Shown here: piece after piece, positions 1 to 6,951 of the stretch
How positions within the stretch are numbered: position 1 is the first letter of the stretch
Layout: each line of letters starts with the position of its first letter
DNA from: Chitinophagaceae bacterium
GTDB lineage: Bacteria; Bacteroidota; Bacteroidia; Chitinophagales; Chitinophagaceae
NCBI GenBank assembly: GCA_014379785.1
Contig: JACMLD010000114.1
Location: 1-7,778 of the forward strand
Reading direction: 5' to 3'
Length of the DNA: 7,778 nucleotides
Notes under the pieces: generated by a model
The model's input: the letters and a program-made list of their open reading frames with translations, nothing else
What the model was told of the DNA's origin: nothing
The model's database searches: none
Made by a program: the position numbers and the translations under genes

Positions 1-2
1 CG

Positions 3-197
3 CAGAATCAGGTAACACTGATCGGAGTTGACCGCAATAAGAAAACCATCAGCCATCTTACTGAGGCTTTGAATATCGTGAACGTGCCAACCCTCATCGT
101 TATGAAAGACGGGAAGGAAGTCGGAAGAATAGTGGAGTATGGCAAATATGGTCAGCCTGACAAAGAAATCAGCGAGATCATCAACGCGGTCAAATAG
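3..197 (+). CDS. Thioredoxin-family protein, C-terminal fragment
   Basis: This is the last 64 codons of a gene that begins left of the window, ending in TAG. The visible part has the second half of a thioredoxin fold: a beta strand (VTLIGVD), a helix, the NVPT turn with the cis-proline at visible residue 29, then the beta hairpin LIVMKDGKEVGRIVEYG and a final helix (EISEIINAVK). The CxxC active site would lie upstream and cannot be seen, so whether it is redox active is unknown. The family normally reduces or senses disulfides in the cytoplasm or periplasm; compartment cannot be judged without the N-terminus. The gene converges on the MscS-like gene, with no base between the two stop codons. 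The fold call is firm, the exact subfamily is not. Confidence 0.85.
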   Translation, partial: QNQVTLIGVDRNKKTISHLTEALNIVNVPTLIVMKDGKEVGRIVEYGKYGQPDKEISEIINAVK

Positions 198-1283
198 CTA
201 GTCTTTTAAAATCTTGATTTCCGTGTTCATTCCTGCGAGCTCGACATTTTTGGCATCGAGCATTTTTATTATCTCCAGATAGATCTGCTGCCGCATAGTA
301 TTGAAGTCAGCCATCGGAATCGGGGCTGAGAAAAGTTCGGCCTGCACGATAAATGCATTGGTGGTTATATCGAGCAGGAAGACGGAGCTATTTTCAATGT
401 TCGGGTGAATCATCAGTTTCCGGATATTGTCCACGACTTCCTGTACTGTCTGCCCGGGTGTACCGAGACCTAGTTCGAGCCTCAGCAAGGCTTTTCTCTG
501 GGTCCTGAGCGTCAGATTATCCAGAATGCTGTCCACCATCTGCTTGTTCGGCACCGTGACGAATGACTTTTCCTCCGTCCGGATATGCGTGCTTCTGAGT
601 CCGATTTTTTCTACCGTTCCCGTTACATGCTGCACTTTGACCAGGTCGCCCACCCTGAATGGCTTATCGAAAAAGATGATGAATGAGGCGATCAGATTTT
701 CCAGGCTTTCTCTGGCGGCCAGGGCGAGGGCGGCACCAATCAGACCAAACCCTGTTAGAAGCGGGCCGATATTTTTATTAAATGAAAACCTGATGATCAG
801 CAAAATTCCCAGAAGCGTGATTATCACTTTAAAAAAGTCTTTGAAGAAAACCACGAGCTGATTATCTGATACATCAGTCGTGAGATCCGCTTTCATTTCA
901 AAAATGGCGGCGATGAAATCTATGAGTCGCAACACCAGCCAGATAAACGAGATGATCAAAATCGCTGTCGCAATGCCTTCAATGATCTGTTTCGAAGTGA
1001 CTTTGTGAATTTCAAACTCAAGTGCTGAGGGGAAATTGAGTTTGTCGAAGGAAATGAAAACAACTAAAATCATTACGAAAACCTGCATAGGTCCGGTTAG
1101 CAGGTCGACAAACATCTTTTTCTGTTCTTTCCAGGTGGTCTTTTTTATTGCTTTGTAAACGAGTCCCGCCAGGTATTTCGACAACAGTCTTTTCAACAGC
1201 AACGCAAGCAAAATACTTCCGATACATATGATGTAACTGAGAATGGTATTGTCAAGTATAACTTTCTGCAGAAATGAATTCAT
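198..1283 (-). CDS. MscS-family mechanosensitive ion channel
   Basis: The 361-residue inner-membrane protein should open under membrane tension and release solutes during hypo-osmotic shock. Hydrophobic segments lie near residues 13-35, 62-80, 100-128 and 148-168, followed by the pore-lining helix and its amphipathic tail at about 173-205 (GFGLIGAALALAARESLEN). The conserved DKPFRVGDLVKV stretch (206-217) starts the cytoplasmic beta domain, and VPNKQMVDSILDN (244-256) is the typical MscS beta-domain ending. The C-terminal alpha/beta cage domain runs to the end. E. coli MscS has about 286 residues and three membrane helices, so this one carries about two extra N-terminal helices. In the pore helix the position I align with the E. 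coli Gly113 hinge is Glu192. It is the last gene of the minus-strand block, 28 bases after the exported protein gene. ATG start; no clear ribosome binding site. Confidence 0.93.
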   Translation of the reverse strand: MNSFLQKVILDNTILSYIICIGSILLALLLKRLLSKYLAGLVYKAIKKTTWKEQKKMFVDLLTGPMQVFVMILVVFISFDKLNFPSALEFEIHKVTSKQIIEGIATAILIISFIWLVLRLIDFIAAIFEMKADLTTDVSDNQLVVFFKDFFKVIITLLGILLIIRFSFNKNIGPLLTGFGLIGAALALAARESLENLIASFIIFFDKPFRVGDLVKVQHVTGTVEKIGLRSTHIRTEEKSFVTVPNKQMVDSILDNLTLRTQRKALLRLELGLGTPGQTVQEVVDNIRKLMIHPNIENSSVFLLDITTNAFIVQAELFSAPIPMADFNTMRQQIYLEIIKMLDAKNVELAGMNTEIKILKD

Positions 1284-1311
1284 AGTTCAAGATCAGTTGC
1301 AAAAATATCGA

Positions 1312-2118
1312 TTAGAGCTTATAAACATACAGTCTTCCTGCTCTGAGGCAGTACAGTCTGTCAATGGCAACACGAATTCTTGTAGCGCCGGTAAGAATAT
1401 TTTTCAGTGTTCTTTCTTCGAGTTTCATGCTGTTTAACTGATATCGGTATAGTACCGGTCCTTTTCTTCCCACGATGTATTTGCCGATGACCTGCACATC
1501 AGACCAGTGGGTAAAAGCCAGTTTGTTTTTTAGATTCCCGAAATAGTCGAAGACCAGGAATCCCCGGGTACTGTCATACATGTACACCAGCATCTCCTGA
1601 TCAATCAATGTGGTTGGTGAAGGCGCTTCTTCGAGCTGCTGCCTGAGGTCACCCGTTTGCTCGGTGATGGTGCCGTCATCTGCGATCCTTTTCAACCTGG
1701 CTTCCATTTCATCGTATACCCAAACACCGTTGTCGAACGACTGGCAGACGGCTTTGACCTGAAATATCTGAAGTCGTCTCAGGTCGATCGTTCCACGCAG
1801 GTTGAGCAGCCTGTCGAGCGTTACAACCGTATTGAAATCTTTATAGTACAGCAGAAGTTTTAATGGGTTGGTGGCATCAATATGAGTCAGCTTGCCATAC
1901 CTGATAACATTGTTAAACACAGCCACCGAATCACCGAGGCTATTGATCTTTTTGAGCTGATTGTCCGCATCCAGCAGAAAAATGTTTCCGAGGTTGTCGA
2001 CTGTGAAATCCGCAATGTCACCTTTAACAGTAAAAATGAGTGACAGTGTGGTGTCCTGCTGTGCCCGCGTGGCCAGGCACATAGTTAATAAAAATGGTAT
2101 CAGCAGTCTTTTTTTCAT
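1312..2118 (-). CDS. Exported protein of unknown function, beta-propeller-like
   Basis: I do not recognise a named family. The 268-residue product begins with a clear signal peptide: KKR, then a hydrophobic core (residues 5-17) and a likely type I cleavage after Ala19 (ATRA-QQ). Cys14 is not in a good lipobox because Met precedes it, so a lipoprotein is unlikely. The mature part is mostly beta strand and has recurring units that resemble propeller blades, for example DFTVDNLGNIFLLDADNQLK (37-56), FDNGVWVYDEMEARLKRI (128-145) and STRGFLVFDYFGNLKNKL (183-200). These are short for a full six-blade propeller. The start codon overlaps the lpxH stop as ATGA, which suggests translational coupling and a role in the envelope, perhaps linked to the same block. 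Periplasmic or outer-membrane-associated location is inferred from the signal peptide only. Confidence 0.8.
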   Translation of the reverse strand: MKKRLLIPFLLTMCLATRAQQDTTLSLIFTVKGDIADFTVDNLGNIFLLDADNQLKKINSLGDSVAVFNNVIRYGKLTHIDATNPLKLLLYYKDFNTVVTLDRLLNLRGTIDLRRLQIFQVKAVCQSFDNGVWVYDEMEARLKRIADDGTITEQTGDLRQQLEEAPSPTTLIDQEMLVYMYDSTRGFLVFDYFGNLKNKLAFTHWSDVQVIGKYIVGRKGPVLYRYQLNSMKLEERTLKNILTGATRIRVAIDRLYCLRAGRLYVYKL

Positions 2119-2870
2119 TCTTTATAAAATTTCAGTTCGATGGTCGCACCGTCGAAGACTGCATAACTATCATAACGGATCCAATCGCCCAGGTTGATAT
2201 ACCTGCTTTCGGAATTCAGTGAAAAATCAATTGGCAGATGCCTGTGCCCGAATATAAAATAGTCGTAGTGTTTTTGTTTGAGTTCGTCTCTGCAGTAGCT
2301 GATCAGCCATTCTTTGTCTTCCCCGAGAAATTTTTCATCTGTTTCTCCTGTCACCGCCCTGCTTCGCCTGCTGAGAAAATTCGCGAGTCCGACTCCTGCC
2401 GCAGGAGGCAGGATTCCAAACAGCCATTGACAGATCGGATTGCGAAATATCTTCTTCATGAATTTATAGCCGTGGTCACCTGGTCCAAGTCCATCGCCAT
2501 GCCCGATCAGAAATTTCTTTCCGCCAAATACATATTCTTTTGGTTCGAAGTACACCGGAATATTGAGTTCTTTCTGAAAGTACCCCTTCATCCACATGTC
2601 GTGGTTGCCAACAAAAAAACTGATGGGTATGCCGCTGTCTGTGATTTCCGCCAGCTTACCAAGAATTCTGACATATCCTTTTGGAACAACGGTTCTGTAT
2701 TCGTACCAGAAATCGAACAAGTCGCCGACGATAAAAATATGAGCCGCGTCTTTTTTTATTTCGTCCAGAAACCTGACAATTTTTTTTTCCCTTTCGAGGC
2801 TGGTTGCGTGATCAGGGGCGCCAAGATGGAAATCGGAAAGGAAATAAGTTTTAGTATTGTTTGCTGTCAT
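2115..2870 (-). CDS. lpxH: UDP-2,3-diacylglucosamine hydrolase, LpxH type
   Basis: The product is a 251-residue calcineurin-like metallophosphoesterase. LpxH cleaves UDP-2,3-diacylglucosamine to lipid X and UMP in lipid A synthesis, at the inner face of the inner membrane. All metal-binding motifs are visible: SDFHLG (Asp13, His15), GDLFDFW (Asp50), GNHD (Asn89, His90), the GHGDG loop (His124) and GHRH (His209, His211). The FDFWYEY segment after the second motif and the length (E. coli LpxH has about 240 residues) favour LpxH over a generic phosphoesterase. The helical insert at about 133-175, with FGILPPAAGVGLANFLSRRS, fits the lid that binds the acyl chains in LpxH. It lies 38 bases after the LUD gene and overlaps the next gene by four bases. 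AGGA directly touches the ATG, too close for a normal Shine-Dalgarno. A different UDP-sugar or lipid phosphodiesterase cannot be excluded. Confidence 0.88.
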   Translation of the reverse strand: MTANNTKTYFLSDFHLGAPDHATSLEREKKIVRFLDEIKKDAAHIFIVGDLFDFWYEYRTVVPKGYVRILGKLAEITDSGIPISFFVGNHDMWMKGYFQKELNIPVYFEPKEYVFGGKKFLIGHGDGLGPGDHGYKFMKKIFRNPICQWLFGILPPAAGVGLANFLSRRSRAVTGETDEKFLGEDKEWLISYCRDELKQKHYDYFIFGHRHLPIDFSLNSESRYINLGDWIRYDSYAVFDGATIELKFYKE

Positions 2871-2908
2871 TCCTGCGGCCAGATTTTTTCTTGTTGTAAA
2901 GATAAGCC

Positions 2909-3553
2909 TTAGGCAGGGGAGGATTCCACCAGCAGTACATAAACCTCTTTGGGACCGTGAACGCCTACTACCAGCGTTTTTTCAATATCCGCAGTGCGGC
3001 TTGGTCCGCTTGCAAAGCTGATCAGCGAAGGAAGCTTGCCTGCATACTTCTCCTTTATCATCAGCAGCGCATCTCTGACGTCATAAACAAGCTGGCTGCG
3101 ATAGGCAATACAGACATGCACAGGCGCGTAGACACTGGCCGTACGTCCGTTTTCACTGGCAGAGGTGAGCACGATGGTGCCGGTGCGGGCGACAAGCGCT
3201 TCGCAGGATGTAATGGACACTTCGCATCCTGCGAGGTCGCTGGTGATGTGTTGACCCGCTCCTGCTGATTTCAGCACTTCCTTCAGTGCTGGTTCGGCAC
3301 AGAAGATTTTCGTCCACCCGTTGCCGTTAATGATCGTGGATAACTGAACCAGCAGTTCGGACTGATCAAAACAATAGACAAATTTGCCTTGTAGCCTGAT
3401 AAACTCTTCTGCAAACTGCAATTCTGCTTCTTCGGCCGGCAGTTGGTAGGGTGAACTGTTTCCCTCACTTAATGGAAAAGGAAGAGGCGTTGATGTTGTC
3501 AACGCCTTCCTCACTTTTTTCAAAATATTTTCTTTCGCGGATGATACACCCAT
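2909..3553 (-). CDS. LUD-domain protein, LutC/YkgG-like
   Basis: The 214-residue cytoplasmic protein belongs to the LUD family. Seen in the sequence: an N-terminal helix (AKENILKKVRKAL, 6-18), a central SITSCEALVARTGTIVLTS segment (113-131) and the C-terminal signature SGPSRTADIEKTLVVGVHGP (182-201) followed by EVYVLLVE. This is the LutC type. In Bacillus subtilis LutC works with the iron-sulfur proteins LutA and LutB in L-lactate oxidation. Neither LutA nor LutB is present in this window, so a lactate role is not supported here. The gene starts 9 bases after ftsH and is followed at 38 bases by lpxH, so it is probably cotranscribed with both. I recall LUD proteins next to ftsH in related Bacteroidota, which points to a different or additional role. 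No Cys cluster for a metal centre is visible. Confidence 0.88.
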   Translation of the reverse strand: MGVSSAKENILKKVRKALTTSTPLPFPLSEGNSSPYQLPAEEAELQFAEEFIRLQGKFVYCFDQSELLVQLSTIINGNGWTKIFCAEPALKEVLKSAGAGQHITSDLAGCEVSITSCEALVARTGTIVLTSASENGRTASVYAPVHVCIAYRSQLVYDVRDALLMIKEKYAGKLPSLISFASGPSRTADIEKTLVVGVHGPKEVYVLLVESSPA

Positions 3554-3562
3554 GAGAAGTTT

Positions 3563-5623
3563 TTAATTATGAGCCTTGTTGGTTACACCGCTGTCGTAAG
3601 GCGGAACACCTTCGCTGAGTGTACCATCTGGATTGTGTTTTTCCAGGTGGTCAACGTCGAGTATTTTTTTCTCTTCAAAAGGACGTTTGCCGATAAGTGT
3701 TTCTACATCGCTCTGAAACAGGACTTCTTTTTCAAGCAGCGCCTCGGCGAGTTTTTCAACATCTGACCTTTTGCTTTCCAGCAATTTCTTGGTGCGCTCG
3801 TAGGATGTCTCGATCAATTTCCTTACTTCTTCGTCGATGAGTTTAGATGTCTCTTCTGAGTATGGCTTGGTAAACTGGTTGTCTGCCTGGGGATCGTAGA
3901 AGCTGATGTTTCCGATCTTTTCGTTCATCCCGTAGATGGTTACCATCGCGTATGCTGTACGGGTGATTTGCTGCAGATCATTTTGCGCACCGGTAGATAT
4001 TTTTCCGAAGAAAATATCTTCACTTGCGCGACCGCCGAGGCTCATACAAATCTGATCAATGAGCTGATCGGTATTGTACAGATATTGCTCCTTTGGCGTG
4101 TATTGTGCGTATCCGAGTGCCGCGGTACCTCTTGGAACAATGGTCACTTTAAGCAACGGATAAGCATGCTCAAGATACCAGCCGCAGATGGCGTGGCCGG
4201 CTTCATGATAGGCAATGATTTTTTTCTCTTCTGGAGAAATGATTTTGTTCTTTTTTTCCAAACCTCCGATCACCCTGTCAATCGCATCCTGAAAATCGGC
4301 CATATCAACGGCTTCCTTTCCTTTTCTTGCCGCGATCAGCGCCGCTTCGTTACAGATATTCGCGATATCTGCACCTGCGAATCCCGGTGTCTGTTCAGCG
4401 AGTTTGAATATATCGAGTGTCTGTGAAATTTTTATCGGTTTCAGATGCACTTTAAAAATGTGCTCGCGTCCTTTGAGGTCGGGACGATCGATTGATATCT
4501 GCCTGTCGAACCTTCCTGGTCTCAGCAGGGCAGTATCCAGTACATCGGGACGGTTGGTTGCTGCGAGCACGATGATGCCGCTTTCGCCGCTGAATCCATC
4601 CATTTCCACCAAAAGCTGGTTGAGCGTGCTTTCGCGCTCGTCGTTGCTCATGATGGCATTTTTACCCCTTGCACGGCCGATTGCGTCTATTTCATCAATG
4701 AATATGATACAGGGAGATTTTTCCCTTGCCTGTTTGAAGAGGTCACGGACACGGCTTGCACCGACACCTACGAAAAGCTCGACGAAATCAGAACCCGACA
4801 TCGAGAAAAACGGCACCTGAGCCTCTCCCGCCATTGCTTTGGCGAGCAGGGTCTTTCCCGTTCCCGGAGGGCCAATCAGGAGAGCACCTTTTGGTATTTT
4901 TCCACCGAGGGATGTATACTTTTTTGGATTTTTCAGAAAATCCACGATTTCCATTACCTCAACCTTCGCTTCATCAAGACCGGCTACATCGTTGAATGTG
5001 ATGTTTACGCGCGTTCCTTTATCAAATAAGGTTGCTCTCGACTTTCCAATGTTGAATATACCACCCGGACCGCCGCCACCGCCGGCTCCGCTGCCCATCT
5101 TGCGCATGAGCAGTATCCATATGAGAACAATAATCAAGATTGGCAGTGCTATATTGAGCAGGGGTACAAGCCAGTCGCCTTCGGTATCGGCAATTGCCGG
5201 AACTCTTTTTACAGTGGGATTGGCCTTATAGAATTCCCGCATGTCCTGTTCGAAAGACTCTACTTTGTTGATACTAAACTGGAAATGAGGACCATCTTTC
5301 GACGCCGGACGGGACTTGTTATTCAACTTCGCATACTGAGGCTTGTCAAGTCTGTCTTTTTTTATGTAAACTCTGACAAGATTCTTGTTACCTATTACCA
5401 TCATCTTCTCCACATCGCCAGCAGTCAGCATTGTTTCCTGCAGTTCAACCAAATCTGTTGGTTCAGCGCTTGGGGCAAACTTACCGCCAAAAAAATTGAA
5501 CCCGAGAAGCATAACTATTATCGCTGCCCATACCCAGTAAATACTAAATTTCGGACCTTTCCGGGGCGTTTCTTCACCCGGGCGTGCCTTTCTATCGTTC
5601 TGTTTCAGATCTTCCTTTGCCAT
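3563..5623 (-). CDS. ftsH: ATP-dependent zinc metalloprotease FtsH
   Basis: FtsH is a hexameric inner-membrane AAA protease that extracts and degrades damaged membrane proteins and selected regulators. The 686-residue product shows all parts in order: a charged cytoplasmic N-terminus (1-26), membrane helix 1 (about 28-45), a periplasmic domain (about 50-150), membrane helix 2 (about 152-173) and a glycine-rich linker (177-188). The AAA domain has Walker A GPPGTGKT (251-258), pore loop FVGVGA (284-289), Walker B IIFIDEID (306-313) and the second region of homology ending in RPGRFDR (368-374). The protease domain has HEAGH (473-477), with His473, Glu474 and His477, and Asp549 in TGAQNDLQ as the likely third zinc ligand. 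E. coli FtsH has about 644 residues; the extra length is in the N-terminal extension and the C-terminal tail after 645. It follows rsfS by 86 bases and precedes the LUD gene by 9. All catalytic residues are intact. Confidence 0.98.
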   Translation of the reverse strand: MAKEDLKQNDRKARPGEETPRKGPKFSIYWVWAAIIVMLLGFNFFGGKFAPSAEPTDLVELQETMLTAGDVEKMMVIGNKNLVRVYIKKDRLDKPQYAKLNNKSRPASKDGPHFQFSINKVESFEQDMREFYKANPTVKRVPAIADTEGDWLVPLLNIALPILIIVLIWILLMRKMGSGAGGGGGPGGIFNIGKSRATLFDKGTRVNITFNDVAGLDEAKVEVMEIVDFLKNPKKYTSLGGKIPKGALLIGPPGTGKTLLAKAMAGEAQVPFFSMSGSDFVELFVGVGASRVRDLFKQAREKSPCIIFIDEIDAIGRARGKNAIMSNDERESTLNQLLVEMDGFSGESGIIVLAATNRPDVLDTALLRPGRFDRQISIDRPDLKGREHIFKVHLKPIKISQTLDIFKLAEQTPGFAGADIANICNEAALIAARKGKEAVDMADFQDAIDRVIGGLEKKNKIISPEEKKIIAYHEAGHAICGWYLEHAYPLLKVTIVPRGTAALGYAQYTPKEQYLYNTDQLIDQICMSLGGRASEDIFFGKISTGAQNDLQQITRTAYAMVTIYGMNEKIGNISFYDPQADNQFTKPYSEETSKLIDEEVRKLIETSYERTKKLLESKRSDVEKLAEALLEKEVLFQSDVETLIGKRPFEEKKILDVDHLEKHNPDGTLSEGVPPYDSGVTNKAHN

Positions 5624-5709
5624 AATGATTTTAAATCTACGTACTAAATAAATGCTTTTATAGCTTGTTTGTTCGAAAGAAGGGAAAGTTTACCAAACTC
5701 TTTATGCTA

Positions 5710-6114
5710 TCAACCCTTGTGCTCTGTGAGTTGAGCATCGCTCCACATGTCTTCCAGCTTATAGAATTTGCGTGTATCGGGTTGCATGACGTGAATGACA
5801 ACGTTTACGTAATCGATGAGCACCCAGTTTGCGCCGCTTTGGCCTTCATGACGAAAAGGATGTTCGCCGCATGCACTCCAGACCTCATCCTGAACAGCAT
5901 CACCAATGGCTTTCACCTGCGTGGTACTCGTTGCCTCACAGATGATGAAATAATCTGTCACGGCCTCAGGTATTTTACGCAGGTCGAGTGAAATAATATT
6001 TTCCCCTTTTTTTTGCTGAATGGCGTGGATGATGGTTTTAAAAATTTTCGAGTTCCTCGTCAACCTCGCTACACTGTTACGCTTACGGGTAGCTAACATG
6101 CTCAATTGTTCCAA
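5710..6114 (-). CDS. rsfS: Ribosome silencing factor RsfS
   Basis: RsfS (RsfA/Iojap family) binds uL14 on the large ribosomal subunit and blocks subunit joining, which lowers translation in stationary phase or starvation. The 134-residue product carries the family core: ISLDLRKIPEAVTDYFIICE (41-60), STTQVKAIGDAV (63-74), HEG then WVLIDYVNVVIHVM (89-110), and RKFYKLEDMWSDA (115-127). The first 24 residues are a basic extension (TRKRNSVARLTRNSK) that many RsfS proteins lack; the family is usually 105-120 residues. The ATG at 6114 is taken as start, and Met6 at 6099 is an alternative; neither has a clear Shine-Dalgarno. It is the first gene of the minus-strand block and diverges from the biotin ligase gene, so its promoter should lie in the 102-base spacer. 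Confidence 0.95.
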   Translation of the reverse strand: MEQLSMLATRKRNSVARLTRNSKIFKTIIHAIQQKKGENIISLDLRKIPEAVTDYFIICEATSTTQVKAIGDAVQDEVWSACGEHPFRHEGQSGANWVLIDYVNVVIHVMQPDTRKFYKLEDMWSDAQLTEHKG

Positions 6115-6216
6115 ATAAAAAAACGTTTACGTGAATAATGTATGTTGTGGTTAGATGTGAAGTTGTCTTTTAGCTAATTTGCCCAAAAATACTAATCTTT
6201 TGTCACTTACCCGGCT
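6115..6216. promoter_or_regulatory. Divergent promoter region between rsfS and the biotin ligase gene
   Basis: This AT-rich 102-base spacer is the only place in the window where two genes diverge, so promoters for both are expected here. On the minus strand TATTTTTG (6191 to 6184) matches the Bacteroidota -7 consensus TAnnTTTG exactly and would give a leader of about 60-65 bases for rsfS. I see no matching TTTG at the usual -33 distance. On the plus strand only weak near matches exist (such as TAATCTTTTG at 6194-6203). A direct repeat ACGT-TT-ACGT occurs at 6123-6132. No riboswitch or operator is recognisable. The region call is positional; the -7 box is tentative. Confidence 0.4.
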
Positions 6217-6951
6217 ATGTTTTCCATACAACAACAGCTCACCATTTTAACCCAAACTGACAGCACCAACAACTATGCCATGGCCCGGATACGTGCGGGT
6301 TTGGCAACGCATGGACAAGCCTGGTTTGCCATGGAGCAGACCGCAGGTAAAGGCCAGCGTGAAAAGCGCTGGCTTGCGGAAAAAGGAGCGAATATCCTGC
6401 TGAGCATTGCATTAGAGCCCGAAAAACTCGGTTCTCCCCAGCCTTTCATCTTTAACGCCTCCGTCGCAATTGCCTGCCATGACTTTTTCAAAGAAATCTC
6501 CGGCGATGAGACCACCATAAAATGGCCCAATGATATCTACTGGCGTGACAGAAAGGCAGGGGGAATCCTGATTGAGAACATCTATTCAGGAGAACAGGGA
6601 TGGACCTGGTCGGTTGTCGGAATTGGCCTTAATATCAATCAGACCTCTTTTTCTCCGGATATAAAAAATGCTGTTTCTCTCAAGCAGATCACCGGCAAAG
6701 ATTGGGACGTCCTGGAGCTTACCCGGAGTTTATGCAGTGCGATTGAAAACAGAGTAGGTTCCATGCACCCTGGTCAAATACTCAATGAGTATAACGCCAG
6801 ACTTTTCAAAAAAAATGAATCCGTAAAATTCAGAAAAGAGAATCGTCTGTTCGATGCCGTGATAAAAGGGGTGAACGCGCTTGGCGAACTGGAGGTCAGC
6901 GGTGCAATAACAGAAACATTCAGATCCGGTGAAGTCGAATGGATCATTTAA
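6217..6951 (+). CDS. birA: Biotin--[acetyl-CoA-carboxylase] ligase, class I
   Basis: The 244-residue cytoplasmic enzyme activates biotin with ATP to biotinyl-AMP and attaches it to the biotin carrier protein of acetyl-CoA carboxylase and similar enzymes. Seen: TDSTN (14-18), the biotin and adenylate loop GKGQREKRW (44-52), IKWPNDIYW (101-109), Lys113 in KAGGILIE (113-120), which matches the active-site lysine of the family, VVGIGLNIN (133-141), and a C-terminal SH3-like domain (about 195-244). There is no N-terminal helix-turn-helix, so it is the class I form without a repressor role; E. coli BirA has about 321 residues. The loop has Glu49 where the family usually has Gly (GRGRRGR in E. coli). 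The gene diverges from rsfS and its stop codon overlaps that of the convergent gene. The ATG at 6217 keeps the first family motif near the N-terminus as expected. Confidence 0.95.
   Translation: MFSIQQQLTILTQTDSTNNYAMARIRAGLATHGQAWFAMEQTAGKGQREKRWLAEKGANILLSIALEPEKLGSPQPFIFNASVAIACHDFFKEISGDETTIKWPNDIYWRDRKAGGILIENIYSGEQGWTWSVVGIGLNINQTSFSPDIKNAVSLKQITGKDWDVLELTRSLCSAIENRVGSMHPGQILNEYNARLFKKNESVKFRKENRLFDAVIKGVNALGELEVSGAITETFRSGEVEWII

Noticed and set aside
2393..2407. Perfect palindrome CTCCTGC-C-GCAGGAG
   Set aside because: It lies inside the lpxH coding region, has only a one-base centre and no T tract, so it is neither a terminator nor a clear operator; it encodes the PPAAG segment.
2238..2912. 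A 224-codon open frame on the plus strand, antisense to lpxH
   Set aside because: It lies fully opposite a clear metallophosphoesterase gene, has no recognisable motif, and has a composition expected from the antisense of that gene's codons.
5063..5097. GC-rich GCC/ACC repeat-like stretch
   Set aside because: It encodes the glycine-rich linker of FtsH after membrane helix 2, a usual feature of the Bacteroidota protein, not a DNA repeat element.
5624..5709. Possible separate ftsH promoter in the 86-base gap after rsfS
   Set aside because: The nearest match to the -7 consensus (TAGATTTA) has a wrong last base, lies almost at the start codon and lacks a -33 partner; the gap may simply be a leader.
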